Positions 45,417 through 58,024 of a stretch of 64,000 nt of DNA are shown in pieces. The notes below the pieces were generated by a model. It made no database searches and was not told the origin of the DNA. It saw only the letters and a program-made list of their open reading frames with translations. Location: assembly GCF_030445035.2 (NCBI RefSeq), contig NC_080701.1, positions 16,078,359 to 16,142,358 of the forward strand. Reading direction: 5' to 3'. A program made the position numbers and the translations under genes. Within the stretch, counting starts at the first letter, position 1, and every line of letters begins with the position of its first letter. Origin of the DNA: Dasypus novemcinctus (lineage: Eukaryota > Chordata > Mammalia > Cingulata > Dasypodidae).

Positions 45417-46417
45417 TATAGCCATTTGAAATTCTTTTAGGAATCCCCAAAAGAGAAAGATAATGTTTGTGAACAATCCATCCCTGTGGGTGTGAGACCC
45501 TTTCAATTGGACTACAGCAGTGGGGCGTGACTCAGATTGAATCTCCGCCCTCTTGCTGGGTCTGATATAAAAGGAAACACACACAGGAAAAGGAATCCAC
45601 CATATTATATGGATCCTGCTACGTGAGAGAGAGGATTGCAGGAAGACAGCAGCCCTGGGCACTCAAGGAGCAGAGGCCCAGGGAGAGATGAGCTGTGTGC
45701 CTGATGACTCAAGAACAGCTGAGACTAGTAAAGGAGGCCCAGAAAGAGACAAGTCCTGTGCCCGGTTGCCCACACCTGAGCTCCAAGAGACAGTGAGCCT
45801 GGAGGGGAAGGCGGGGACTGTGCAGCGATGGGCGGCCATCTTGCTTTGCCATGTGGTTGGACAACAGGATCATCAGTAGGTGACTGGTGAGAAAGACTCT
45901 CCAATGGTACCTTTTTTTTTTTTTTTTAAGATTTATTTTATTTATTTAATTTCCCCCCCTCCCCTGGTTGTCTGTTCTTGGTGTCTATTTGCTGCGTCTT
46001 GTTTCTTTGTCCGCTTCTGTTGTCGTCAGCGGCACGGGAAGTGTGGGCGGCGCCATTCCTGGGCAGGCTGCTCTTTCTTTTCACACTGGGCAGCTTTCCT
46101 CACGGGCGCACTCCTTGCGCGTGGGGCTCCCCCACGCGGGGGACACCCTTGCGTGGCACGGCACTCCTTGCGCGCATCAGCACTGCGCATGGCCAGCTCC
46201 ACACGGGTTGAGGAGGCCCGGGGTTTGAACCGTGGACCTCCCATATGGTAGACGGACGCCCTAACCACTGGGCCAAAGTCCGTTTCCCTCCGATGGTACC
46301 TTGATTTGGACATTTCACAGCCTCAGAACTGTAGGCTTTTACCCCAAATAAATCCCCTCTATAAAAGCCAACTCATTTCTGGTACTTTGCTTCGACAGCC
46401 TTTGGCAAACTAAAACG
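45417..46417 (+). mobile_element. ERVL/MaLR-like LTR with nested SINE
   Basis: Starts TATAGCCATTTGAAATT (TG decayed to TA) and ends CAAACTAAAACG; flanked by CTGGC at 45412-45416 and 46418-46422. AATAAATCCCC lies near its end. About 630 bp remain without the SINE. Confidence 0.75.
45914..46288 (-). mobile_element. DAS SINE, long monomer type
   Basis: T-run of 17, CpG-rich body, head with GGTTTGAACC. Flanks TCCAATGGTACCTT (45900-45913) and TCCGATGGTACCTT (46289-46302), one change in 14. Confidence 0.95.
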
Positions 46418-47234
46418 CTGGCTTAGCACGGGATTTGCCACCTAAAAAATCACCACTTGGTTGGGTACAGTCGCACAGGACTCAAACGAGTCTTTGTAAG
46501 GATCTGGGACCAAGGGAAGCTGGGTGGTTCCTAAATGAAAGGTGTACAAAGGCAACTGTCGGTTTGAGTGTATGCTTTTGTCTGTTCTCAAGTAAATTTT
46601 AGTCAGAAATTGAACTCATATCGAGGTTTGACTGAGGATGCAAGAGACAATGTTAAGAATAGGAGCCTAATCCATGCGCTAATTAAACATTGCCTTAAAT
46701 TAGCAACGAGGAAAAGAAAATAGCTAGGAAAATAGAGAGCAAAGGGATGTAGATTAAAGGGTGACAATCTGTGGTCTTATTACATGGATTGTGAGCAGGA
46801 GCTATTTACATCTCCCCACAGTTATCATATCGGTCCTAAGGGTAATTTTGTGTTTTATTAAGCATTTCTACATGCTTTCAGCTGGGTAGTAGCTCTGAGA
46901 TTTCAGTATGTATTCAAATCATCATCTTATGATTATAACACTTGTTTTTTTTGAGAAAAGATGGACTGATGTTACTAATACTGAATGAATAAATGAGTGA
47001 GGAAATGAAAGAATACATGAAAGGTATGCACAGAGCTAGGCTGCGTTAAGTGTGGCCTAGAGAGACCATGAGGAAAGGTCACCTTGATGCTTTTCTCTCC
47101 GCCAGTCCAATCCACCGTCCTAGAGCCCGGTGTTCCATTCAGCATTGGCTTGAGCACTGTGTCTTGCCCAGAAGACACTTCCAGTGAAGTTTCCTGGCTT
47201 ACTTGTCAACCTACTTCATTCATTCTAGCAACAC
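46418..47234. other. Unassigned
   Basis: No gene or confident repeat family is seen. Confidence 0.35.
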
Positions 47235-47624
47235 TGTCGGGCAGGAGAGACCCCTAAAGAGAGGTCAACCCACTCCAAGACAGGTGTCGGGGTGTCCAAC
47301 TAGACCTGGGCGCCAGTCTCAGGTGGAACGACGTTTTACTCATAGAGAAGAGACAGAGGAAGGCGGGCTTCACCAGGGGGCGTTGCTTCTCCATGGCAGC
47401 GCAGGTGTGCGCTGGATGCCCTAGACATGCCCCCCCGAGCCTCCAGGGGACGTTTACGTATGCTTGGGCCAATATGGGGAAGGAGTGTACCCGCAGCCCC
47501 CTCCTCTACTTGGGGTTTGTGTTTTATTCCACCAGGATGATGCACCTGGTCCTGGGCACAGGCTGTATTTATTTGTGGGTCCCAGGTGGGCTGAGCTAGG
47601 ACCGCCCCCTACCAGACACAGACA
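47235..47624 (-). repeat. Putative LTR, unknown ERV family
   Basis: A moderately GC-rich block with inverted ends TGTCGGG and CCAGACA. On the minus strand it holds AATAAATACAG near the start and GGAATAAAACAC further in. No clear target duplication, so the call is tentative. Frames inside (47254-47751) have no known domain. Confidence 0.35.
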
Positions 47625-48529
47625 CAGATTTCAGGGATTAGAAAATACAATCGCTGAAAGGTGGCTTGGGATTTCTCTGGCTGCGATAGGGAAGATTAGA
47701 GAAAAATCGAGTGGTTTTAATTTTATTTCATTTTTTTCCTTCTATCCTTGACGAAGTCAGATGCCCTTACATATTTACAGATTAGAGAGTAAGACTAGAT
47801 AAACGGACTTTTAGTAGTGCTGTGTCTGTTACAAAACAGAGTCATGTCTGTTACAAAATGCTCCTAGCAATTACATATTTTATAAACAAATAAGTACACA
47901 GTATAGCTCTAGACCAGGATTAGTTTTCTTCAATCTAAAATGGTTTTAATTAATTTATATCATGTGCCCATTTGACAGTCTCTGTGATATCTCTAGGGCT
48001 TGTCTAGACTTCTGAGTCTAGGTTCAAAATAGGTTAACAAAAATTAATTCAGCCAAATCTTAATTATCTGTGGAAAGAGAAAAGACTTGGAGATGAAATA
48101 AATGCATGACAGAATAAAAGATCCTTATAATAGCCACACTCTTTACTTTACTGGTGATCCTCAGATATTGTACCCCATGAAGTTATTGGGATACTTCCAG
48201 CTAGAGTTAGTGAAAGGTTAGTGAAGGGTATACGGTGATTCCTTGTACTATTCTTGCAACTTCTTTGTAAGTTTGAAGCTATGTCAACATAAAAAGTTAA
48301 AATAATGTTTTTGGTGCCTAAAATTAATGAAATAGATAAGTTGCACTCCTTATTGATTATTGCTAATATACTTGCAATATGGTATCGTAGCATATTTATC
48401 TTTCTTTTCCTTCAGATATAATTCCAACTTGATTGACTTACCCTTCTTTATATATATATATATCTGTCTTTACCATCTCAAATAGATCAAATTAATTTTT
48501 TTCCAGCACCCACAGTTTCTGTTTGTTTT
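47625..48529. other. Unassigned
   Basis: AT-rich, no gene; an AT dinucleotide run is at about 48450-48464. Confidence 0.35.
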
Positions 48530-48690
48530 TTAAATTTTATTATCTTTTTTTTTAAAGATGCATAAATCACATAAAATGTTACAATAAAGAATGTAAGAGG
48601 TTCCCATATACCCCACTCCCCACACCCCCACCCCTTCCACATCGATGACTTCTTTCATTAGTGTGGTAGGCTTATCCTTCTTAACCTGGA
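48530..48690 (-). repeat. L1 3'-UTR, antisense
   Basis: 'aatgttacaataaagaatg', 'aggttcccatataccccac', 'tcattagtgtggtagg' match the copies at 3931 and 56530. Confidence 0.6.
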
Positions 48691-48849
48691 GGACCTTAAA
48701 GTGAGCAATTCAGGGACTTGGAGTGGAAATATTTAATAATCTAATAGCAATGCAAGGTACAGGGAAACTGAAAAGAACCAAGAACTCAAATGCATAGAAG
48801 TAAATCTCACCCAACACTTCAAGAGCTCTGGGGATATCACTGCTTCACA

Positions 48850-48975
48850 GCACTGTAAGATAATGGAATGAATGACTATTGGTGAATGAATTAATATACA
48901 CACAGCATTTAGAACCTTGGCACGTGGTAAGAGCTAAGTAAATATGGGCTATCATTAGGCTTATTATGATAATCT
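48850..48975 (+). repeat. MIR 3' fragment
   Basis: 'agaaccttggcacgtggtaa', 'gctaagtaaatatgggctat' resemble the sense MIR 3' end. Confidence 0.5.
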
Positions 48976-49059
48976 ATGTTGCTACACAAAGGGTAATTCA
49001 GCTCTCTTATTTCTAGGAAGGCAAGAAACTTTCCAAAATATTGTGCTGGTTGATCTCTT

Positions 49060-49129
49060 TTTTTTTTTTTTTTTAAATTATTTATTTTTTAAAATTACAT
49101 TATGAAAAATATGAGGTCCCATTCAACCC
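49060..49129 (-). mobile_element. 70-bp truncated L1 end with 14-bp duplication
   Basis: T-run, then the antisense L1 end phrase 'aaatatgaggtccca'. Perfect duplication CTGGTTGATCTCTT at 49046-49059 and 49130-49143. Confidence 0.85.
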
Positions 49130-49350
49130 CTGGTTGATCTCTTGAAGGAGAGAGTGAAAGCTCAGTGCTTCTCACACCATCCTGAGAAACACAGACTTGA
49201 CTGCTTTGTGCCACCTGAGTTGCTATACCTTAGGTAGTGTGTACTGTTAGGAAACTTGCCCCAGTGACTTTCACAGTTATATGGACAGGGCAGGGCCGTG
49301 GCTCACATCAGAAGGTGGCCACGTATAGACTACCTACCCCAGATGGTTTT

Positions 49351-49729
49351 TTTTTGAAACATTTATTTTATTTATCATCCCCCTTATTGTTTACACTCAC
49401 TGTCTCCTCTCTGTGTCTATTTGTTGTGTGCTCTGTGTCTGCTTGTCTTCTGTTTTTAGGTGGCAAGGGGAACTGAACTCGGGACGTCTCATGTGGGAGG
49501 GAGGCACTCACTTGCTTGAGCCACCTCCACTCCCTGCTTGTTGTGTCTCTCATTGTGTTTCCTCGTTGTGTCTTCTTATTGTGTCATCTTGTTGTGTCAG
49601 ATCCCCGTGCCAGCCCATTGCATCAGCTCGCTGTCTTGCTCGTTTTCTTCAGGAGGTACTGGGAAATGAACCCAGGACTTCCCATGTAGTAGGTGGGTGC
49701 CCAACTGCTTGAGCCACATCCGCTTCCCT
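49351..49729 (-). mobile_element. Dimeric DAS SINE
   Basis: Two tRNA-like units, each ending in 'cttgagccacctcc' or 'cttgagccacatcc'. Flanks ACCCCAGATGGTTTT and ATTCCAAATGGTTTT (about 49336-49350 and 49730-49744). Confidence 0.8.
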
Positions 49730-49954
49730 ATTCCAAATGGTTTTGAAGCAACTGAGGGGACAGAGGAAAGGCAGAGCCATAAAGGAAAGGGGAAGGAATG
49801 GGGGTGGGTGGCTGGTGGGCAAACTGTCTAGGAAACTCAGGTATACACAACTAGTCATTTCCAGAAGGCCCTGATGTCTAAGACTTCTTTCTGATGATGG
49901 CATGGAAGGTTCTGCGTTCTAGCAAAGGAATTTCAGAGCATAACAAAGCCAGAG

Positions 49955-50115
49955 TAATAAAGGAACCCAGTGGTAGAGTATTGGCTCTAGGCCTTTTTCA
50001 TTGCCTCGTCCCAGATCATTTAATCTCATTAATTTAGTTCCTCACTTATAAGGAGGATGAATTGATATCACGACTAGATCCTGTTACAGGGCTGTCGTGA
50101 GGCTCATAGATCCCT
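49955..50115 (+). repeat. MIR-like fragment
   Basis: 'agagtattggctctaggcc', 'ttaatttagttcctcactta' and 'gggctgtcgtgaggctcata' fit sense MIR. A TC/CA run follows at 50118-50143. Confidence 0.5.
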
Positions 50116-50143
50116 TTCTCTCTCTCTCTCACACACACACACG

Positions 50144-51099
50144 CTTCCAGATCTATAATGTGCTATGCATATTGAAGGGGTTCTTTTAAGTTGTCTTCCC
50201 CGACTTGTCTAAAATCACTCCGCAAAAGCAAAAATAGCGCATTTCTTAGGACTTCTTTGACTCATTCATCGTTCTTACATGTGCATGTGCATAGATGTGT
50301 GTGTGTCTGCATATGGAATGTCTTCGTTGAGTCCTTTCTCCTCTAAGTGGGCACAAGAGAAGCGAGAGAAGTGTCAAGGACAGTCGGAGGAGGTCAGATG
50401 GGAATCCAGGATCTGACAAAAGCCTGAGTCTCCCTAAGGGGATACGACCCAGGAGATTTGAAAGGGGGTTGCCTTGAAAATTCTGGGACTTGGTCTAGGC
50501 ATCAGTGAACAGGGAGAGCAAAGCAAATAGAAGGGGGAAAGCAAAAGAGACCGAGGAGGAATTCACTTCTCCAGCCACTGGAGGCTGCTCTGGTTTTTCT
50601 TATAAGTGGCTCAGTGCAGAAACACGCTTTACCAGGCAAGGGATCTCGCACTGAACCTTGAAGAGCCAAAATCTGGGGAAACGTGATGATCAGAGGAGGA
50701 CCAGGAAGACAAGACTTACACATCCCTGGCCGGGGGGGACGGATCCTTTAGAGGGGTTCTCCTGTGAGGATCAACCCTGCAAGGACCACATTGTGTTATT
50801 TACGTGTTATCACGAAGGTGGGGGGAACGTAGGGGGCTCCGCCACCTGACACCGGAACTTTAGATTTCTTCCTAATTACAAGCCTAATGGGAACATTGGT
50901 ACCACTGGGGCAGAGGTGTCAAAATCACACTGAGGTGCAAATAACTAACACCAGGCCCTTTCCTGACAGCGAGTTTTTATACAGCACCAAGGAAAGAAAG
51001 AAATGTTTCCTTTGAAAAATCTTTTTCTAATAATAATTTCCATTATTGGGAAAATGCGGAAACCTTTAAAGGAAGTATATTTTTACGCTTATTCCCACA
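50144..51099. other. Unassigned
   Basis: No gene or confident repeat. Minus frame 50502-50723 has no known domain. Confidence 0.35.
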
Positions 51100-51520
51100 A
51101 TCCAAAGATAACTTCTGCTGATTTTGGTGAATTTATTTCCAGTTTTAAGATGTGATACTGTATGTATAGAAGAAATTTACAAGGCAAAGCATTTGTTACA
51201 TAGTCAACCTTTCGAATTTGGAAAATGCATAAAAGCATAATAAAATAAAAATCATTAAAGAAATCCCAATACATCGACACAGGCATAATGGTACTTTGTT
51301 GCTTAGCCCTTCATTTCTTCCCTATAATTTTTTATAAAAATTAGAACTACTGTTTTGTAATCTGCTTATTTCACTTAGGGATATTTCATGATGATATCCC
51401 TAGTCATTGAATAATTTTTGATATAAACCATTTTTTAAATGGCTGCATATTATTTCATTGTGTGGTTGCATCAGCATTTAACCAGTTCGCAAGGGACATT
51501 TTAAGGATAAGCTAGAAAAG
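51100..51520 (-). repeat. Old L1-like sequence, antisense
   Basis: 'gtaatctgcttatttcactt', 'aaatggctgcatattatttc' and 'gcatttaaccagttc' resemble antisense old L1M/L1ME. Family is uncertain. Confidence 0.4.
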
Positions 51521-51554
51521 AAATTGTTTTCCAGAACTGTTTTGGTTCTAGAAA

Positions 51555-52005
51555 ACAATTTTAGGTTCTTCAAGCAAATGCCACGCAATGGGTCAAGGTA
51601 AAGAATGGGAATTTACTCGATCAGAGTTTGAGGCTGGGAAAAAGAGCAAATCAAGGCATCATCAAGGCCATGTTTTCTTAGGACTGGTGTCCTCGGCTGG
51701 CTGCTGGCGATCCTTGGTCCTTGGCACCTCTGCCCCGTGGCGGCGGCCTCTCCTGGCCTCTCTGCTCTCTTCCGGGTTCCTCTGAATTGTGGCTTCTTGC
51801 TTCCTGTGGTGCTGTCTCCCTCTCTCTGAATTTCACTCTGCTTGTAGAGGACTCTGGGAATAGGATTAAGACCGGTCCTGGTTGGGGTGGGCCACACGTT
51901 ACCTGAAGGAACCTCCCCAGAAGGTCCTGCTGAGGACGGTCCTAGTAACCCACAGGAATGGGTTAGATTTAAGAATGTGTTGAGTGCCTGTAAGCATTTT
52001 GAAAA
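51555..52005 (-). mobile_element. MaLR-type LTR
   Basis: 'gaatgggaatttactcgatc', 'gcttcttgcttcctgtggtg', 'ggaataggattaagaccgg' and 'ggaatgggttagatttaaga' match the LTR at 7062 on the same strand. Confidence 0.6.
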
Positions 52006-52415
52006 TACCCATTTAAATCCAAACCATTATAAAATCCTTTTATGTTTATAATAGAAGATTCAATAAAGCTGGTCAAATTGGAGACAATAAATGTACTTGA
52101 AAATAAAACCAAAACAAAGCAAACCAAAACACAACACCATCTTAGACTCTTTGACGTAAAGTCTATAATTCAGATTTCTATGAACTCAAATTCCTCTCTG
52201 CCCAGTGAGCCCAAGCTAATGAGGGCTTTCATGTTAGTAATTATCCCACGAGAACTCAAACTCAATATTCTACAAACCAAAGTGATGTCTTTCTTCCCTA
52301 TGCCTCCTGCACTATTTCCTATCTCTTTAGGCTGCTACCTTTCATCCAGTGGCCTAATCCTAAAACCTAAACTGCCCAGGCTCCCTCGGTCCCTCCTCTG
52401 CCCACACCCTATTCA

Positions 52416-52455
52416 ATAGGTCACCAAATTAAAAAAAAAAATAGGTCACCAAATT
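52416..52455. repeat. Poly(A)-only insertion flanked by duplication
   Basis: ATAGGTCACCAAATT occurs at 52416-52430 and 52441-52455 with exactly ten A between. It lies within otherwise continuous L2 sequence. Confidence 0.85.
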
Positions 52456-52851
52456 ATGTCAAGTTTACTTCTTCCACTCTTTCAAATCATCCCTCTCTTC
52501 TCCATCACTGTCACTGCTTGGTTTGGCTTTCCTCATTTCCTGGTTGGACTACACTAACAGCCTCCAGACTGGTTTCCCACTCTCTATTATTCAGAATTTA
52601 TCCCAGATATATTTTCTAAAGTGCTTCCTCTGAGTAGTGACCTTTCCAAAATGCCACTTGGGTCTTGTCCCTGTTGCTTAAAGTAGTTCAATCTCCTCCC
52701 TCCCCACCACTGGCTGTAGAGAAAACTCCAAACTCCTGAGCATGGCAGTCCCTGTCTAACCTCCTTTCTTGCTATTTCCTGCCCCTGAATCCTCTAGCAC
52801 CCCAGTCCCAGGGGCAGTGTGCAATTTCCAAAGTAACCCATGTTTTCTTAT

Positions 52852-53206
52852 TTTTTTTTTTAAATTTATTTATTTATCTCCTTCACCGCATTGTTTTGTA
52901 TTTGCTGTGTCTGTTCATTGTATGCTTATCTTCTTTTTAGGAGGCACTGGAACAATACCAGGGACCTCCCATGTGGGAGGGAGGTGCCCAATCTCCTGAG
53001 GCACCTCCACTTCCCGCTTTGTTGAGTCTCTCATTGTGTTTTCCTCCTTGTGTCTCTTTATTGCATCATCTTGTTGCATCAGCTTGCTGCACCAGCCCAT
53101 CGCATCAGGTTGCTGTCTTGCTCTTCTTTTCCAGGAGGCACCAGAAACTGAACCGGGATCTCACATGTGGTACATGGGAGCTCAACCACCTGAGCCACAT
53201 GCACTT
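52852..53206 (-). mobile_element. Dimeric DAS SINE
   Basis: Two tRNA-like units, T-rich tail left. Perfect 15-bp duplication CCCATGTTTTCTTAT at 52837-52851 and 53207-53221. Confidence 0.95.
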
Positions 53207-53611
53207 CCCATGTTTTCTTATCTTAATGCTTTTGTATGGACCAATGATTTCTTAGTGTGTTTTCCTTTCTATTTTAGTTGGCTAAACTACTCATCATTCA
53301 AAACTCATTTCCAAGGTTATTTCATTTGGTAAGAATTTCTGTCCCTCATCTTACTCTCCAATCTGGTGTAGTTATCCCTTTGTGCTCTTATAGCCCCAGA
53401 AGCAGAGTTTGATCATAGGACTTATTGTACTACCTGTTTACTTATTTCTCCCTTTCGCTCAACTGTGAGCAGCTTAAGTCATGAGCACCATCTCTAACTT
53501 CTGCCTTCCTCTCTATCTGCTCAGTATTTAGCACATAGTTGGTACTCAAGAAATATTTCATTCACCAGTGATTGGCACTTTGGACCAAGGAATGAACCAC
53601 ACCATTCACAA

Positions 53612-54078
53612 ATGTGTGTGTTAGTTTGCCAAGGTTGCTAAGACAAATATCACACATCGTGGGAATTTATTCTTACATGGTTTTGGAGGTCAAAAGTCCA
53701 AAACCAAGGTCTTTATGGACCACACCTTCTCCCAGAGTCTGTAGGGCTCTGTGCTGGCTGGCTGCAATCCTTGGATGTCCTGGACTTGCCCCTCTGCCTC
53801 TTTCAATGACCTTCTCCTGTGACTTTCTCTGACTTCTGGCTTCTTCTGACTGGCTGTGTCCACATTTTCTCCAGTCATTGAATCAAGGCCTTCCCTGATT
53901 CAGTTTGGCCTTGGCTGCAAAAGATCTTTGAAGATCCTATTCACAAATGATCCCTCACCTTAATCAATAATACTTTGAAAGGTCCTTTTTACAAATAGGT
54001 TTATACCTGCAGGAATGCAGATTAAGGTTTGAATGTGTCTTTTGTGGGGGACACGATTTAATCCCTAATGGGGTGTTA
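53612..54078 (-). mobile_element. MaLR-type LTR
   Basis: 'tgtgttagtttgccaaggtt', 'gggaatttattcttacatgg', 'tttggaggtcaaaagtccaa' and 'gatttaatccctaatggggt' fit an antisense MaLR LTR, same family as 7062 and 51555. Confidence 0.65.
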
Positions 54079-54219
54079 AAGACAAGGGGAGAATTATTTC
54101 CTGATATATGAGAACTTCTCAGGACCTGGAGAGCATGGGGCTCTTGAGTGAGAGAGGGGATTTCTCAGCCAAGAGGAAGGAAGCAGTTTGTCGGGGAATC
54201 AATTCTTACCTCACTCTAT

Positions 54220-54722
54220 GGAGTGGTAGTTTAAAAATATTTCCACGAATTCTTTGATATTTCTCTCTTGAGATGGTAGCGCTTAGTTTCCCTTTCCTTC
54301 AGTGTTGGCTGTACTTTTTAATGAAATCTTTAAAATAAATTTTTAATTGTGATTTTTAATGAAGAGAACGTGGTGGAAGTGATGCCGTGTGACTTCCCAG
54401 ACTCAGTCATAAAAGGCGTGCTCCTTCCCTGGCGGAACTTGCTTTTGGACAGCCAGCTGCCGTGCTGTAAGGATAGGAAAGCAGCCCTAGAAGATTCCTA
54501 AATGGCAAGGAGCTGAGGCCTCCTGCCCAGAGCCATGTGAGTGAGCCAGCTAAGAGGTGGATTCTGCAGACACGTCCTGTTTTCAGATGGCCGCAGCATC
54601 AGGCAGCCCCGGACCTGCGATCCCAGGACAGGACTACCCAGCTAAGCTGACATACTGCATGCCTGTAATTGTAAGCCTCTAATTTTGGGGTGTTTTTTAT
54701 GCAACAAAAGATAACTAGTGCA
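54220..54722 (+). mobile_element. MLT1-type MaLR LTR
   Basis: 'gaggcctcctgcccagagcc', 'catgtgagtgagccagctaa', 'ctacccagctaagctgacat' and 'acaaaagataactagtgca' match MLT1 3' sequence. Confidence 0.7.
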
Positions 54723-54868
54723 ACGGGCTGGCCAAGGTCACTTGGGGCTCCTTGCACTGATGTATGGTGGTTTTTTGGCATGTGCCACGGAGAACTCTTA
54801 GAAACTGAAAATTCTACTGGACCTTGTGAAGATTCCCTTTCCCAAAAAGGAACTGGCTTTTAAAATTT

Positions 54869-55285
<417 letters not shown>

Positions 55286-55857
55286 CAATATGGAAGTTTG
55301 AGCAGTTTACAATTCATGAATCACCAGCATCCAAGCCACATGCCAAAAGGAGCTCTACCAAGGGTGTGCAAAAGGGGAAGCCTGTAGGGGGACAAACACG
55401 GCAGCAAACAGGGAAATATTCTGATTGGCTGACGGGAATTTTCCATTTTACGTGGAGGATTTCACATAGGGGGGTCTTACACCGACAAGTATGCCAGGTC
55501 CAATCTGATAAACTCTCTCTGCTGGACCAAAACTGGTTTATCACCAGGTACTACGTATCTGCAATTCTGTAGCATGCGTTCCGCTGTTTGATGGTCATGG
55601 AGAGCCCCAACAGGTCAGTGGTTTTTCTCTTCTGGAAAATCCTTTCTTGGAAAGGGGACCCTCCTGGCCACGGCCAAGGCAGGCGGCCATTTCATTTCAG
55701 GTCACAGTCCCTGCTTTGGCCGTGTCTCAGATGCTCTCCTTGGAGACTTGACCAAGCACTCCTCTCACCCCCGTGGACTTCTTTTCTTGTCAGGCAGTAG
55801 AGTAGGCTCGGTGGGTTGTTTTGTTCCTTTTAAAATATTTTTGTGTTTGTTTTCTTC
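55286..55857. other. Unassigned
   Basis: No gene or confident repeat is seen. Confidence 0.35.
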
Positions 55858-56270
55858 TTAAAGATTCTCTCTCTCTCTCTCTCCACTTCTCCCTCCCCCC
55901 CTGTGGCCTGCTCTCTGTGTCCATTCACTGTGTGTTCTTCTGGGTCCCTTGCATTCTTGTCAGCGGCACCAGGAGTCTGTGTCTTTTTTGGTTGTGCCAT
56001 CTTGCTGCCTCAGCTCTCTGTGTGTGCGGTGCCGCTCCTGGGCGGGCTGCACTTTTTTCGCATGGGGCGGCTCTCCTTGTGGGGGTAAACTTCTTTGTGT
56101 GTGGGGCTTCCCTATGCGGAGGACACCCCTGCGTGGCAGGGCACTCCTTGTGCGCGTCAGCACTGCGCGTGGGCCAGCTCATCACACGGGTCAGGAGGCC
56201 CTGGGTTTGAACCCTGGACCTCCCAATATGGTAGGTGGATGCTCTATCAATTGAGCCAAATATGCTTCCC
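55858..56270 (-). mobile_element. DAS SINE, long monomer type
   Basis: TC-rich tail at left, CpG-containing body and head at about 56195-56270 with GGTTTGAACCC. Confidence 0.85.
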
Positions 56271-56655
56271 CATTTTCTTTCTTGATTGCAGTGAAGTTTG
56301 TTGGGTGGCTGTTCAATTACATTTCAGATCCTTGGAGTGGGATTACTTACTCACTTGAGTGGATTAGGAGTATGGCCCACTCTCCAAGTCAGGGTGTCTA
56401 TAATATTTTAAACTTAAAAACATTTTTCATCTCTAACCATTAGAGCCAGTCCCATTTCTATTGCATTTTAATTTTGGTTAGCTATCTGAGGAGCAAACCT
56501 CTGTCTTGAGTGTGACAAGGAATTTGAACACTCTTTTTTTCACATTTTTTTAAACTTTATTTTGAAAGAAGCTTTAGATTTCATAAATGTTACAGTGAAA
56601 ATATAGGCCATTCCCATTTACCCCACCCCACCCCCCTCTCACATTTTCCCCTATT

Positions 56656-57023
56656 TTTTTTTTTTTAAGATTTATTTGTTTATTTAATTCCCCCCCTCCC
56701 CCCGTTGTCTGTTCTCTGTGTCTATTTGCTGCGTCTTGTTTCTTTGTCCGCTTCTGTTGTCATCAGCGGCACCGGAAGTGTGGGCGGCGCCATTCCTGGG
56801 CAGGCTGCACTTTCTTTTGCGCTGGGCGGCTCTCCTTACAGGGCACACTCCTTGCGCGTGGGGCTCCCCTACGCGGGGACACCCCTGCGTGGCACGGCAC
56901 TCCTTTCGCGCATCAGCACTGCGCGTGGGCCAGCTCCGCACGGGTCAAGGAGGCCCGGGGTTTGAACCGTGGACCTCCCATGTGGTAGACGGATGCCCTA
57001 ACCACTGGGCCAAGTCTGTTTCC
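56656..57023 (-). mobile_element. DAS SINE, long monomer type
   Basis: T-run, CpG-rich body, head with GGTTTGAACC. Perfect 16-bp duplication CACATTTTCCCCTATT at 56640-56655 and 57024-57039. Confidence 0.95.
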
Positions 57024-57492
57024 CACATTTTCCCCTATTAATAACATCTTACATTAGTGTGGTACATTTGTTATAATTGATGAACAGATATTGAAGCATT
57101 GCTGCTAACCATCGCTTATAGTTTACATCATGGTTTACACTTTGCACCATATAATTTTATAGGTTTTGACAAAATGTGTAATGGCCTGTATCCATCATTG
57201 CAGTATCATGCAGAATAATTCCAGTGTCCCAAAAATACCCTATGTTCCACCTATTCATCCCTCACCCTCCCCTCAGAACCTCCAACCGCTGTCTTTATGT
57301 CAATGTTACAAGGTTTTCCATTACTACGTGATTGTCTGCATCCTAAGTCTACTTTGGTCCATGGTTGCATTTCCCTCTTATGTTTGATCATTCCTCAATC
57401 TTGAGGATTTGGGGATGGTGATGCCTGCTCTGCTTCAGATTGTAAGAGGGCTTAGATGTTATGGGGCCGATGGAAGGAACTGTTCTGCTTGC

Positions 57493-58024
57493 TGTTGGAG
57501 AAAAATACAGCACTTACTGGGACACAGAAACTGATATGACTATAGACAAAGAAAGAATTTATTGAGAAGCTCTCCCAGTGGAGGGGGCCTGAAGAACAGA
57601 CTTCAGCCCTCCCTTGGAAGGAGGGAACTTGAATTTATACAGAACTTTCCTAGGTGGGGAAATGACAGTTGGTGGGAGGGCGTTGAGGGTCCGAGTGAGG
57701 TGCAGGGACCAAGAGGAAGCCCTAGAGGTGAAAATTCTCCCTGACAGTGACTAGAAGATAGCGGGTTAGGGAGTTGTAGTTTCTCGGAATGCTGCTTGAG
57801 CAGATGTTTCTTTGTTCTGTAAGAATTTTATCTCCCTCTGATATGCAGGTAGGGAAGGTTTCCATTTCCCTTTACTTCCGTCTCTGTGAGGTTTCTTTAT
57901 TTAACCTGTGGGGAAGTGCTGTGCCCTTGAACATGTAGGCTTATAGGGGATGGGGTTAGCCTTTCCTCACTGCATATCAGGGGAAACTGAACTACAGCTT
58001 GTTAATTATTGCAAACCTCTAACA
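57493..58024 (-). mobile_element. Solo LTR, unnamed ERV family (copy B)
   Basis: A 532-bp inverted copy of 9226-9795: the minus strand starts TGTTAGAGG and ends CTCCAACA. Perfect duplication CTTGC at 57488-57492 and 58025-58029. Inserted in an L1. Confidence 0.85.

Larger units (their letters stand above)
52130..53570 (+). repeat. L2 LINE 3' region, split by a SINE
   Basis: Continuous L2 wording on both sides of the SINE: 'ctggttggactacactaaca', 'cctccagactggtttcccac', 'aaactccaaactcctgagca', ending 'tatttagcacatagttggta'. Non-coding remnant. Confidence 0.7.

Noticed and set aside
44224..46251. Frames of 90-123 codons that look alike in several places
   Set aside because: They are translations of the same DAS SINE body; their similarity reflects the repeat, not a gene family.
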